A stretch of 22,837 nt of DNA from an uncultured Prevotellaceae bacterium (GCA_937916085.1 CALGGO010000040.1:1-22837); one strand, 5' to 3'; shown: positions 6,938 to 14,213, numbered from the stretch's first letter. A program made the numbers and translations. Notes: generated by a model not told the origin, from the letters alone.

Positions 6938-8575
6938 ATGAAAAGTGAACTGATTGTTGACGTTCGGCCCACAAGCATCAGCACTGCCTTACTTGAAGAC
7001 GGAAGGCTGATGTCGCTACAGAAGGAGGCGCGCGACGCTTCCTATGCAGTGGGTAACCTCTATTTTGCCAAGGTAAAGAAGCTCATGCCAGGCCTGAATG
7101 CCGCATTCGTCAATGTGGGATATGGCAAAGAGGCTTTCCTTCATTACCTTGATTTGGGTTCACAGTTCAGCAGCTATTGCGAGTTTGTCAAGCAGGTGAA
7201 AGAGAGTGCCGGCAAGCGCCCGGTAAACCTCTCGAAGATGAAACTGCAGCCCGATATCGACAAGCATGGTTCAGTCACCGACGTGCTCACCCAGGGCCAG
7301 GAACTGATAGTGCAGATCTCAAAAGAACCGATATCGACCAAAGGTCCCCGCCTGACGACCGAAATCACCTTCACAGGAAGGTTCCTGGTGCTGATACCGT
7401 TTAACAACAAGATACTGGTATCGCAGAAGATTAAGGACCGCGCCGAGAAGATGCGCCTGCGCCGTCTGGTGGAGAGCATCAAGCCAAAGAACTTTGGCAT
7501 CATCGTCAGGACCTCGGCCGAGAACAAGCGCGCCGCCGAGCTAAATAGCGAGCTGAGAGTGCTCATGAAATGCTGGGAAGAGAGTGTGGCAAAAATCAAC
7601 TACAGCACCGCGCCAAGCCTGCTCTATGAGGAGGACAGCAGGGCAGTGAGTTTGATACGCGACATCTTCAGCCCCGATTTCGAGAGCATCCACGTGAATA
7701 ATGCTGAGATTTATGAGCAGATTCACAACTACGTGAGCCTAATCGCCCCCGACCGTGGCGACATCGTGAAAATCTATAGCGACGACATGCCCATCTTCGA
7801 CAAGTTTAATGTCACGAGGCAGATGAAGTCGTCGTTCGGAAAAACGGTTTCGTTCCGTTCGGGCGCATACATAATTATTGAAAGCACCGAGGCATTGCAC
7901 GTCATCGATGTGAACTCGGGTAACAGGTCACGCAAGACTACCGACCAGGAGAGCAACGCTCTCGACGTGAACCTGCTGGCTGCCGACGAGATAGCGCGCC
8001 AGTTCAGGCTCCGCGACATGGGAGGCATCATAGTCATCGACTTCATCGACATGGCAAAGAGTGAGCACCGTCAAGCTCTCTACGACCACATGAAAGAAGT
8101 GATGCAGAAAGACCGGGCACGACACAACATCTTGCCACTGAGCAAGTTTGGACTGATGCAGATTACCCGACAGCGAGTGCGCCCCGCACTCGATATCGCC
8201 ACTAGCGAGACGTGCCCCTCTTGTGGAGGTAAAGGGGAGATCATGCCTTCGCTGCTTTTCACCGACCGCCTCAAGGATAAGCTTGACTACCTTGTCAACG
8301 ACTTGGGCGTGAAAGGTTTCATTATGTATGTCCATCCATTTGTCGATGCCTATCTCAAGAAAGGCTTTATCAGCCTCTACACGAAATGGCGCAGAGAGTT
8401 TGGGCGTAAATTCCGAATCTTGCCCGACCAAGACCTCGCCTACCTGCAATACCGGGTCATCGACAGACACAAGCAGGAAATTGACCTTAGCGAAGAGAAA
8501 GACACAAGCAGTTCCTCGAGCAAGAAAGAAAACCGGCTCAGGAAGCAAAACGAGCAAGAAGACGATGGCGAGTAA
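6938..8575 (+). CDS. rng: RNase G (RNase E/G family endoribonuclease)
   Basis: A 545-residue single-strand endoribonuclease that cuts AU-rich RNA in mRNA decay and rRNA processing. An S1-type RNA-binding domain covers about residues 36-130 (VGNLYFAKVKKLMPGLNAAFVNVG). The catalytic DNase I-like part contains the two metal-binding aspartates, D324 (HVIDVNSGN) and D368 (IIVIDFIDM). The zinc-link cysteines C426 and C429 (CPSCGGKGE) join subunits in the family. The C-terminal 30 residues are a Ser/Glu/Lys-rich tail without the long degradosome scaffold of RNase E. The leader from 6837 contains no good -7 box, so the promoter is unclear. Confidence 0.95.
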   Translation: MKSELIVDVRPTSISTALLEDGRLMSLQKEARDASYAVGNLYFAKVKKLMPGLNAAFVNVGYGKEAFLHYLDLGSQFSSYCEFVKQVKESAGKRPVNLSKMKLQPDIDKHGSVTDVLTQGQELIVQISKEPISTKGPRLTTEITFTGRFLVLIPFNNKILVSQKIKDRAEKMRLRRLVESIKPKNFGIIVRTSAENKRAAELNSELRVLMKCWEESVAKINYSTAPSLLYEEDSRAVSLIRDIFSPDFESIHVNNAEIYEQIHNYVSLIAPDRGDIVKIYSDDMPIFDKFNVTRQMKSSFGKTVSFRSGAYIIIESTEALHVIDVNSGNRSRKTTDQESNALDVNLLAADEIARQFRLRDMGGIIVIDFIDMAKSEHRQALYDHMKEVMQKDRARHNILPLSKFGLMQITRQRVRPALDIATSETCPSCGGKGEIMPSLLFTDRLKDKLDYLVNDLGVKGFIMYVHPFVDAYLKKGFISLYTKWRREFGRKFRILPDQDLAYLQYRVIDRHKQEIDLSEEKDTSSSSSKKENRLRKQNEQEDDGE

Positions 8576-8589
8576 CGCCACACTTCAAC

Positions 8590-8624
8590 ACATCCCCGCC
8601 AATACCCCGGCGGGGATGTCTTTT
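8590..8624 (+). terminator. Intrinsic terminator of rng
   Basis: A perfect 11-bp GC-rich stem (ACATCCCCGCC with GGCGGGGATGT) and an 8-base loop, followed by CTTTT, 14 bases after the rng stop. Confidence 0.88.
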
Positions 8625-8626
8625 CT

Positions 8627-8697
8627 AATGCACAATGCTTAATTAATGCACAATGCAGAATGCAGAATGCTGAATGCATAATGCTGAATGCAGAATC
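8627..8697. repeat. Tandem heptamer array AATGCNN (copy 2)
   Basis: About nine 7-base units, AATGC followed by two variable bases (AC, TT, AC, AG, AG, TG, AT, TG, AG), with an AATT insert after the second. It starts two bases after the rng terminator. The same unit lies at 2877-2908. Confidence 0.8.
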
Positions 8698-8710
8698 TAT
8701 GTGAACTTAA

Positions 8711-8790
8711 CTACTCCTATCCACTCCTAGTCATTCCTATCCACTCCTATCCACTCCTATCCACTCCTAGTCATTCCTATCCACTCCTAG
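8711..8790. repeat. Tandem 10-bp array, eight units
   Basis: Eight units in exact 10-base register, consensus CCACTCCTAT, with variants CCACTCCTAG and TCATTCCTAT that follow each other as a pair twice (8721-8740 and 8761-8780), a higher-order pattern. The array fills the gap between the heptamer array and the lysO stop at 8793, so it is part of the lysO 3' untranslated region. Confidence 0.9.
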
Positions 8791-8792
8791 TC

Positions 8793-9395
8793 TTACCAGC
8801 TAGCGAAGAAGGTGACGAGCAGTGGCACGCTGAAATCGACGATGAAGCCGTGGAAGATGGAGACTATAACGAAGTCCTTGCCGCAGGCGCGGGTGAGGAT
8901 GGGGAGCGTGGTGTCCATCGTTGTGGCGCCGCCCACCGAGATGGGTGCCAATTTGCCGAACCATCGCACCATGAGCGGCGCGCCAAGCAGGGTGATGACC
9001 TCACGCACGATATTCGCCAGCAGCGCCACAGTGCCAAGTTCGGCACCTTTATATTGGGTGATGAGCACGCTCGAGAGCGAGTAGTATCCCATTCCCGAGC
9101 CTACGGCGAGGCAGTCGCTGAGCGAGCGGTGGGGGAGTAGGAGAGTGGTGATGGCGCATCCTGCCAGAGTGCCCACGATGGTCATGAGCGGCAGCAGCAT
9201 GTATAGGCGGTTGAGGCGTCGGAATTTCTTGAAGATTTCGGAGTCGTTGCCAATCATGAAGCCCACCAGGAAGATAAGGGCGCACAGCGTGATGTAGCTG
9301 ATGTTGCCCAGGCTGCTCATGGGTGGCAGCAGATGGGTGACACCCACGATGATGCCTGCCACGAAGAAAGCTACTATAATCAGGCTCCCTTTCAT
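8793..9395 (-). CDS. LysO-type lysine exporter, C-terminal half (DUF340)
   Basis: A 200-residue membrane protein starting at ATG 9395. Conserved LysO features: LVGFMIGNDSEIFKKFRRL, then GSGMGYYSLSSVLITQYKGAELGTVALLANIVRE and the ending PIS.GGATTMDTTLPILTRACG. E. coli LysO is one protein of about 300 residues; here the second half is a separate gene. Its start overlaps the stop of the first-half gene as ATGA, so translation is probably coupled and the two products form one exporter in the inner membrane. Reading further upstream in this frame only overlaps the first gene. Confidence 0.88.
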   Translation of the reverse strand: MKGSLIIVAFFVAGIIVGVTHLLPPMSSLGNISYITLCALIFLVGFMIGNDSEIFKKFRRLNRLYMLLPLMTIVGTLAGCAITTLLLPHRSLSDCLAVGSGMGYYSLSSVLITQYKGAELGTVALLANIVREVITLLGAPLMVRWFGKLAPISVGGATTMDTTLPILTRACGKDFVIVSIFHGFIVDFSVPLLVTFFASW

Positions 9396-9670
9396 CGCTT
9401 GCCTCCTTCCTTGCGCCTGATGAACTTCCACAGCGCCCACGCTAGAGCTATACTGCCCGCTGTGCCGGCAATAGATAGCAGCACCGCCTCCAGCCCCAGA
9501 TCCTTGAGTCCATTGATGACCGCAGGGTTCTCGCCCGCTTCCACGCCCAGGAAGAACAGCAGCGCCCACACCAGCACGACGAGTAGCGCGTTGATGAACG
9601 TGAACGTGCGCTTGCGCAGTAGCCATCCTGTGGCTATGCCCGCTGCCATTATGAGAATTATCTGTAGCAT
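9392..9670 (-). CDS. LysO-type lysine exporter, N-terminal half
   Basis: A 92-residue membrane protein starting at ATG 9670, with about three hydrophobic segments (MLQIILIMAAGIATGWLLRK; ALLVVLVWALLFFLGVEAG; a third around AVLLSIAGTAGSIALAW). FFLGVEAGEN matches the N-terminal conserved part of LysO/YbjE. A longer start at 9709 would add 13 residues that run into the promoter and is unlikely. It partners the next gene to make a full exporter of lysine and toxic lysine analogues. Confidence 0.85.
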   Translation of the reverse strand: MLQIILIMAAGIATGWLLRKRTFTFINALLVVLVWALLFFLGVEAGENPAVINGLKDLGLEAVLLSIAGTAGSIALAWALWKFIRRKEGGKR

Positions 9671-9679
9671 AAACCGCTG

Positions 9680-9709
9680 CAAATGTAAGCATTTGCCCGC
9701 AATCTGCAA
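9680..9709 (-). promoter_or_regulatory. Promoter of the lysO gene pair
   Basis: On the minus strand TTG (9709-9707), 19 bases, then TACATTTG (9687-9680), an exact -7 match. Transcription would begin only a few bases upstream of the ATG at 9670, so the leader is very short or absent. Confidence 0.65.
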
Positions 9710-9728
9710 CTATCATCGGCTAAAAAAG

Positions 9729-9759
9729 TTGGAGCGAAGCTCAAAATGCACTATCTTTG
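9729..9759 (+). promoter_or_regulatory. Promoter of the C_GCAxxG_C_C gene
   Basis: TTGG at 9729, a 20-base spacer, then TATCTTTG (9752-9759), a good match to both Bacteroidetes promoter elements. It is back to back with the lysO promoter, with about 20 bases between them. Confidence 0.7.
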
Positions 9760-9790
9760 TAGTAAATTTTTACAAGAACAAACGATATAT

Positions 9791-10174
9791 ATGGAAACAA
9801 GAAAACATCTGGCAGCCGAGAGAAAGAAAACGTGTAACTGCGCTCAGGCAGTGATAGCTACCTACGCCGACCTGGCAGGCATAGACGAGGAGACTGCGAT
9901 GGCGATGGGCAACGCCTTCGGTAGCGGCATGGGAAACATGGAAGGCACCTGCGGAGCGCTAACAGGAGCGGCAATAGTGGTAGGGCTTGCAACTCGTGAC
10001 AAGATGCGCTCACGCAAAGTGATGAGCAAGATAATGACCGAGTTCCAGGCTCGCAACGGCGCCACACAGTGCAAACTGCTGAAAGGTGTTGGTACCGGCC
10101 AAGTGCTGCGCTCCTGCGAAGGCTGCGTCGCCGATGCCAGCGAACTCCTTGAGAACGAGCTTTTCTTGAGGTGA
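9791..10174 (+). CDS. C_GCAxxG_C_C family protein (redox-type cysteine protein)
   Basis: A 127-residue protein with the diagnostic cysteines: C15 and C17 (KTCNCAQAV), TCGALTGA at 53-60, C94 (TQCKLLKG), and C109/C112 (SCEGCV). The family (PF09719) is described as putative redox-active, and its biochemical role is not settled. The start at ATG 9791 is preferred because the promoter's transcription start would fall near 9766, downstream of the alternative start at 9746. The tandem repeat array begins 30 bases after the stop. Confidence 0.88.
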   Translation: METRKHLAAERKKTCNCAQAVIATYADLAGIDEETAMAMGNAFGSGMGNMEGTCGALTGAAIVVGLATRDKMRSRKVMSKIMTEFQARNGATQCKLLKGVGTGQVLRSCEGCVADASELLENELFLR

Positions 10175-10204
10175 TTGTTTAAGGGTTATAGCTTAACTAG
10201 AAAA

Positions 10205-10249
10205 TCTAGAACCTCTAGAACCTCTAGAACCTCTAGAACTTCTAGATCT
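10205..10249. repeat. Tandem 9-bp array TCTAGAACC, five units
   Basis: Units TCTAGAACC x3, TCTAGAACT, TCTAGATCT in exact register. Each contains the palindrome TCTAGA, so neighbouring units can pair. A 79-codon frame through it (RTSRTSRTSR...) begins at TTG and is a by-product of the repeat. Confidence 0.9.
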
Positions 10250-10311
10250 ATAGAGACATGCTTTAGAAAAAATTTTTACCCAAGATTAAACCCTATCGCA
10301 TTTTCATTGTC

Positions 10312-10396
10312 AAACGCCACAAAACGGGTGAAAAACTGGTGGCGCAGGAGAGCGCGGCGACCAGCGTTTTGGGTCAAAAAGTGTGACGTGGCATTT
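10312..10396. other. Nested inverted repeats, possible structured RNA
   Basis: From outside in: AAACGCCAC (10312-10320) with GTGGCATTT (10388-10396, one mismatch); AAAACG (10321-10326) with CGTTTT (10365-10370); CTGGT (10336-10340) with ACCAG (10360-10364); GCGC (10342-10345) with GCGC (10352-10355). All four are correctly nested into one long hairpin. It lies in a gene-free stretch 280 bases before acpP. No T run follows, so it is not a plain terminator. Confidence 0.4.
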
Positions 10397-10672
10397 CGGC
10401 GAAAACACTCATGATTGTTACCGAAAAGTCTCATAAATATTCAGAGAAATGAGACGCGAAAAATCGATGAAATGTGCTGTCGCACTGTTAAAAAAGGTCA
10501 TTTTGTGTTTCTAAGTTACTAGTTTTAAGCCTCGTTAAGTTATTTTTGCACAAAAAATGGGAGTTTGTGGACAAAATATTGGTTTTTTGCTTTTCTATTT
10601 GAAAAATAATGCCTTACTTTGCACCGCAAAATTTGGAAATAATTTATTTAACAATTTAAAATTCATACAATT
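10397..10672 (+). other. Gene-free region with the acpP promoter
   Basis: No gene seen. A -7-like TTACTTTG lies at 10614-10621, with T-rich stretches upstream but no TTTG at exactly 19-21 bases. It would give a leader of about 45 AT-rich bases before acpP. An isolated 4-bp hairpin GTGC-TGTC-GCAC occurs near 10476. Confidence 0.45.
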
Positions 10673-10909
10673 ATGTCAGAAATTCAAGAAAGAGTAACAG
10701 CGATTATCGTTGAGAGATTAGGTGTTAGTGAGTCACAAGTCACTCCCGAGGCAACATTTGCACAGGATCTTGGTGCCGACAGCCTCGACACTGTAGAGCT
10801 CATTATGGACCTTGAGAAGGAATTTGACATTACTATTCCCGATGCAGAAACCGAGAAGATTCAAACAGTGGGCGACGCTGTTTCTTTCATCGAGGCTGCT
10901 AAAGCTTGA
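10673..10909 (+). CDS. acpP: Acyl carrier protein
   Basis: A 78-residue acidic four-helix carrier. Ser37 in the invariant GADSLD (34-39) takes the 4'-phosphopantetheine arm that carries growing acyl chains in fatty-acid and lipid A synthesis. Helix II (TVELIMDLEKEFDITIP) is the partner-binding face. First gene of acpP-fabF-rnc, with 21 bases to fabF. Confidence 0.97.
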   Translation: MSEIQERVTAIIVERLGVSESQVTPEATFAQDLGADSLDTVELIMDLEKEFDITIPDAETEKIQTVGDAVSFIEAAKA

Positions 10910-10930
10910 TAGAAACTCATATCCTATTTT

Positions 10931-12190
10931 ATGGAATTAAAGAGAGTTGTGGTAACAGGTCTTGGTGCCATCACTCCACTGGGAAATGACGTAGAAACCA
11001 CTTGGAAGAACGCCATTGACGGAGTGAGCGGTGCAGGACCTATTACTCATTTTGATGCCTCATTGTTCAAGACACAGTTTGCCTGTGAGGTCAAGAACTT
11101 TAATGTGGAGGAGTATATGGAGCGCCGCGACGCACGTCGCATGGACCTATACTGCCACTATGCCATAGCAAGTGCCACTCAGGCTCTTGCCGACTCTAAG
11201 CTTCTTGACGACGAGAAGGTTGACCGCAACGAGATAGGAGTCATCTATGGTTCTGGTATCGGCGGCCTTCACACCTTTGAGCAAGAGGCTGGCTACTATG
11301 CCAAGAACGAGGAGAAGGGTCCTAAATACAACCCATTCTTTATCCCGATGATGATTGCCGACATCGCTGCCGGCCACATCTCGATAAAGTGGGGGCTGCG
11401 TGGCCCTAACTTTGGTATCGTGTCGGCTTGCGCCACATCGACCAACGCCCTTATCGACGCTTTCAACTACGTGCGCTTGGGCAAGGCAACAGCTATCATC
11501 ACTGGTGGCTCGGAGGCAGCTATATATCCTGCTGGAGTGGGTGGCTTCAATTCGATGAGAGCCATCTCCACCCGCAACGATGACCCTGCCACCGCTTCGC
11601 GTCCCTTTAGTGGCTCTCGCGACGGTTTCGTGATGGGCGAGGGCGGCGTGACGCTCGTCTTTGAGGAGCTGGAGCACGCTCTGGCACGCGGTGCGAAGAT
11701 TTATGCTGAGGTGATTGGCGGCGGCATGAGTGCCGATGCCTATCACATCACCGCCAGTCATCCCGAGGGCCTTGGCGCATCGCTCGTGATGGAGCGCGCC
11801 CTGAAGGATGCGGGAATCGCTGCCAACGAGGTTGACTATATCAACGTGCACGGCACATCCACTCCCATTGGCGACCTCAGCGAGGCACAGGCTATAATCG
11901 AGGTGTTTGGCAAGCATGCCTATGACCTGAACATCAGCTCCACCAAGTCGATGACCGGTCACATGCTCGGAGCCACTGGCGCTATGGAGGCTCTGTTCTG
12001 CGTGAAGGCCTGTCAGGAAGATATCGTTCCTCCCACCATCAACCACATTGACGGTGACAACGACGAGAACATCGACTACAACCTCAACTTCACTTTCAAC
12101 AAGGCTCAGCGCCGTGAGGTGAAAGTGGCATTGTCCAACACCTTCGGCTTCGGCGGTCACAACGCCAGCCTTATCGTGAAGAAGTATTGA
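10931..12190 (+). CDS. fabF: Beta-ketoacyl-ACP synthase II (FabF)
   Basis: A 419-residue thiolase-fold condensing enzyme that extends acyl-ACP with malonyl-ACP in fatty-acid synthesis. The catalytic triad is Cys167 (VSACATSTNA), His307 (NVHGTSTP) and His344 (KSMTGHMLGA), the FabF/FabB Cys-His-His pattern. The C-terminal NTFGFGGHNASL is the usual glycine-rich end. The length is normal. It works with AcpP, encoded immediately upstream on the same message; rnc follows after about 100 bases. Confidence 0.97.
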   Translation: MELKRVVVTGLGAITPLGNDVETTWKNAIDGVSGAGPITHFDASLFKTQFACEVKNFNVEEYMERRDARRMDLYCHYAIASATQALADSKLLDDEKVDRNEIGVIYGSGIGGLHTFEQEAGYYAKNEEKGPKYNPFFIPMMIADIAAGHISIKWGLRGPNFGIVSACATSTNALIDAFNYVRLGKATAIITGGSEAAIYPAGVGGFNSMRAISTRNDDPATASRPFSGSRDGFVMGEGGVTLVFEELEHALARGAKIYAEVIGGGMSADAYHITASHPEGLGASLVMERALKDAGIAANEVDYINVHGTSTPIGDLSEAQAIIEVFGKHAYDLNISSTKSMTGHMLGATGAMEALFCVKACQEDIVPPTINHIDGDNDENIDYNLNFTFNKAQRREVKVALSNTFGFGGHNASLIVKKY

Positions 12191-12289
12191 TTTGTTGAAC
12201 TTTTTTGAAAAGGTAACAACCACTTTAGGATTTACCATCACAGTGGAGTGCTATGGCGGTTTTGCCTGTTAATTAAAGACTCCACGACC

Positions 12290-13063
12290 TTGTTTGACAG
12301 AATCATATCAGTCATAAAGTTCCTTTTCGCTAAGGAAAAGGAACTTTATGTTTTTATTCATGGCATAACAGGGTTCTATCCGCTTCACATTGAGTATTAT
12401 AAGTTGGCGTTAGTACACCGCTCCATGCCAGTGAAGACTGCCGACGGGCGATGGGCCAACAATGAGCGTCTGGAGTTCCTGGGCGACGCTATCCTCGACG
12501 CGGTGGTGGGCGCTTACCTCTACGATCGATACCCAAAGAAGCACGAGGGATTTCTCACCAGCACGCGCGCCAAGATTGTGCAGCGCGAGAGCTTGAACCG
12601 CATTGGCAAAGTGTTCCGCCTGGAGTCGCATGTGAGGGCATCGACACACTCGTCGAGTCACAACTCCTACATCAGCGGCAACGCCGTCGAAGCGCTCGTG
12701 GGCGCTATATATCTCGACCGAGGCTATGAGGCCTGTAAGCAATTCATAGAGAAGAAGATAATTGCCGAGAATCTCGACCTACGTGAACTCGTCAAGACCG
12801 AGCAGAACTACAAGTCGCGACTCATAGAGTGGACGCAGAAGTACAGGGTGCAAATCGAGTTCCAACTCGTCGACACCATGAATGATGCTCAGGGAAACCC
12901 AGTGTTCCGCACCGCCGTGTTGCTAGGAGGCATCTTTGCCGCCGACGGCGAGGGCTACAGCAAGAAAGAGTCGCATCAGGCTGCCAGCAAGAAAACCTAT
13001 GAGCGACTGAAAAAAGACCAAATATTCCGCGAGCAAGCCCTCTCAACTGCCACGCCTACCTAA
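12290..13063 (+). CDS. rnc: Ribonuclease III
   Basis: A double-strand-specific endoribonuclease that processes rRNA precursors and structured mRNAs. The catalytic signature is NNERLEFLGDAILDAVVG (about residues 57-74), with a second acidic site in the GNAVEALVGAIYLDRGY helix. A dsRNA-binding domain (about 180-250) ends GYSKKESHQAASKKTYERLKKD. No in-frame ATG lies near the expected N-terminus. TTG 12290 starts LFDRIISVIKFLF, which lines up with the start of recalled Bacteroides RNase III; GTG 12248 is the alternative and adds 14 residues. The rare start codon implies weak translation. A 7-bp inverted repeat (GTGGAGT 12243-12249, ACTCCAC 12279-12285) precedes the TTG, and a long hairpin lies inside codons 8-21. 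Confidence 0.9.
   Translation: MFDRIISVIKFLFAKEKELYVFIHGITGFYPLHIEYYKLALVHRSMPVKTADGRWANNERLEFLGDAILDAVVGAYLYDRYPKKHEGFLTSTRAKIVQRESLNRIGKVFRLESHVRASTHSSSHNSYISGNAVEALVGAIYLDRGYEACKQFIEKKIIAENLDLRELVKTEQNYKSRLIEWTQKYRVQIEFQLVDTMNDAQGNPVFRTAVLLGGIFAADGEGYSKKESHQAASKKTYERLKKDQIFREQALSTATPT
12313..12355 (+). promoter_or_regulatory. Perfect 15-bp hairpin plus T5 inside the start of rnc
   Basis: CATAAAGTTCCTTTT (12313-12327) pairs perfectly with AAAAGGAACTTTATG (12336-12350) around the loop CGCTAAGG, and TTTTT follows at 12351-12355. It has the form of an intrinsic terminator, yet it lies within codons of rnc that match the RNase III family. It could end most acpP-fabF transcripts, act as an attenuator, or be a substrate for RNase III itself. 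Confidence 0.75.
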
Positions 13064-13098
13064 TGTGCTAAATCGTAATCACAAAATCCTTATAAAAT

Positions 13099-13479
13099 AT
13101 GAAAAAGATACTTTTATTACTGGCAATCATGCTGCCCTTTGTTCTCACTTCTTGTGGTGACGACAATGACGTGCTGTCGGCTATGGAACAAGACCTAGTG
13201 GGCGAATGGGCAATTACCAACTCCTCGGGCTCACAAGCCGATGAATATCATTTTGTCTTTAACAAAGAACGCACTGGCTCACGCAGGCATATCGTGAATG
13301 GAGAAGTGGCTACCGACGTGCCATTCAAATGGACCTTGGAAGGCAACAAATTGACTCTTAATTATGCCGGCCAGCAGCTCGTCTTGGAAATTACCCTGAC
13401 AGTCAGTAAGCTGCATGTGGTATATGTAGGCACTGGAGCCACCGAAGACTACACAAGAGTAGTAGTCTCCGAGGAATAA
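13099..13479 (+). CDS. Small lipoprotein, lipocalin-like
   Basis: A 126-residue protein with a lipoprotein signal (MKKILLLLAIMLPFVLTSC, lipid on Cys19). The next residues, GDDND, are acidic and resemble the Bacteroides lipoprotein export signal, so the protein may reach the cell surface. The mature part is beta-rich: LVGEWAITNSSG, then regular strands such as PFKWTLEGNKLTLNY and LEITLTVSKLHVVY, as in the lipocalin-like domain of Bacteroidetes lipoproteins that begin with a W-containing GxW motif. The ligand is unknown. It starts 35 bases after rnc and may be on the same transcript. Confidence 0.75.
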   Translation: MKKILLLLAIMLPFVLTSCGDDNDVLSAMEQDLVGEWAITNSSGSQADEYHFVFNKERTGSRRHIVNGEVATDVPFKWTLEGNKLTLNYAGQQLVLEITLTVSKLHVVYVGTGATEDYTRVVVSEE

Positions 13480-13572
13480 AAGGATATTCATTAAAACAAA
13501 AATTCCCAGCAACAACGGGATATTTTGAATGGCCACTTTGTCACCGTGAACGAGGCTGGGTCAATAATAAGA

Positions 13573-13605
13573 AACAACTGATTTTAAGAGGAATCAGTTG
13601 TTTTT
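13573..13605. terminator. Terminator between convergent genes
   Basis: A perfect 11-bp stem (AACAACTGATT with AATCAGTTGTT), loop TTAAGAGG, then TTT. It lies between the lipoprotein gene and the convergent barrel gene and best suits the rightward transcript. Nothing else is seen in 13480-13637. Confidence 0.75.
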
Positions 13606-13637
13606 GCTACTATTCAGTTCAAGTTTTAGAACTGGAA

Positions 13638-14168
13638 TCAGAATTTATATCTTAATCCCGCCACGAGGATGCCTTGCTCGCCGCAGCCCAGCTCGAGGAA
13701 GCCCCTGAACGCACTGCCGAATTCGGCTCCCACTAGCGAGGCTTGCCAGCCAACCGCAACCGACGTTTTTTTGTTGTCGTTGCCAGTGTCCATGCCAAAG
13801 ATTATGCCGAGCGCCATTTTTGAGTACATGCTGAAGTGCTCTCGGTTCAGCCAGTTATACTTCACGGCTGGCATCACGCTGATGTAATGACTGCGGGCGT
13901 TGTCGGTGTCGCTCCATTTACAGGTGCCATACGTGCCCACAAGCCCCACACCTAACGCCGACTTGAGCCGATAGAAATATTCTATGCCGAAGGCTCCGAT
14001 GTAGCTGGTTTGCTTGCCAATGTAGATTCCACTAAGATAGGAAGAGCTCAAATCGGTGAATGAGCCTAAACCATAGGAGATGCCCACCTCGTTTTTCCAA
14101 TCATCTTGGGCATTGAGGGTGAGAGTCGCTGCCATAGCAAGGGCTAAAATGAGAAAGAATTTTTTCAT
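13638..14168 (-). CDS. Outer-membrane beta-barrel protein (porin-like), small
   Basis: A 176-residue protein with a signal peptide (MKKFFLILALAMAATLTLNA, then QDDW). The mature chain is a run of alternating strands (FGIEYFYRLKSALGVGLVGTYG; YISVMPAVKYNWL; MYSKMALGIIFGMD; VAVGWQASLVGAEFG) and ends LRYKF, with the terminal Phe expected for barrel insertion. The size suggests an eight-stranded OmpW/OmpA-like barrel. No ligand or channel function can be assigned. A -7 box lies about 40 bases upstream. Confidence 0.82.
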   Translation of the reverse strand: MKKFFLILALAMAATLTLNAQDDWKNEVGISYGLGSFTDLSSSYLSGIYIGKQTSYIGAFGIEYFYRLKSALGVGLVGTYGTCKWSDTDNARSHYISVMPAVKYNWLNREHFSMYSKMALGIIFGMDTGNDNKKTSVAVGWQASLVGAEFGSAFRGFLELGCGEQGILVAGLRYKF

Positions 14169-14205
14169 AATGTTGCGATTTTATTGGTTAATAGTAGTTT
14201 TTTTG

Positions 14206-14213
14206 CAAATGTA
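14206..14213 (-). promoter_or_regulatory. -7 box for the barrel protein gene
   Basis: Leftward TACATTTG, exact TAnnTTTG, 37 bases before the ATG at 14168. The -33 element is not clear. Confidence 0.5.

Noticed and set aside
8627..8790. Possible CRISPR array
   Set aside because: Units are 7 and 10 bases in direct tandem without unique spacers, and no cas genes are present.
8688..9140. 150-codon plus frame starting in the 10-bp array
   Set aside because: Starts within tandem repeats and then runs antisense to the lysO gene.
10175..10414. 79-codon frame through the TCTAGAACC array
   Set aside because: Begins at TTG, and its RTSRTS run is the translated repeat; the rest overlaps the nested hairpins.
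11147..12241. Long minus-strand frame (364 codons) opposite fabF
   Set aside because: Shadow of the highly conserved fabF gene; no family features.
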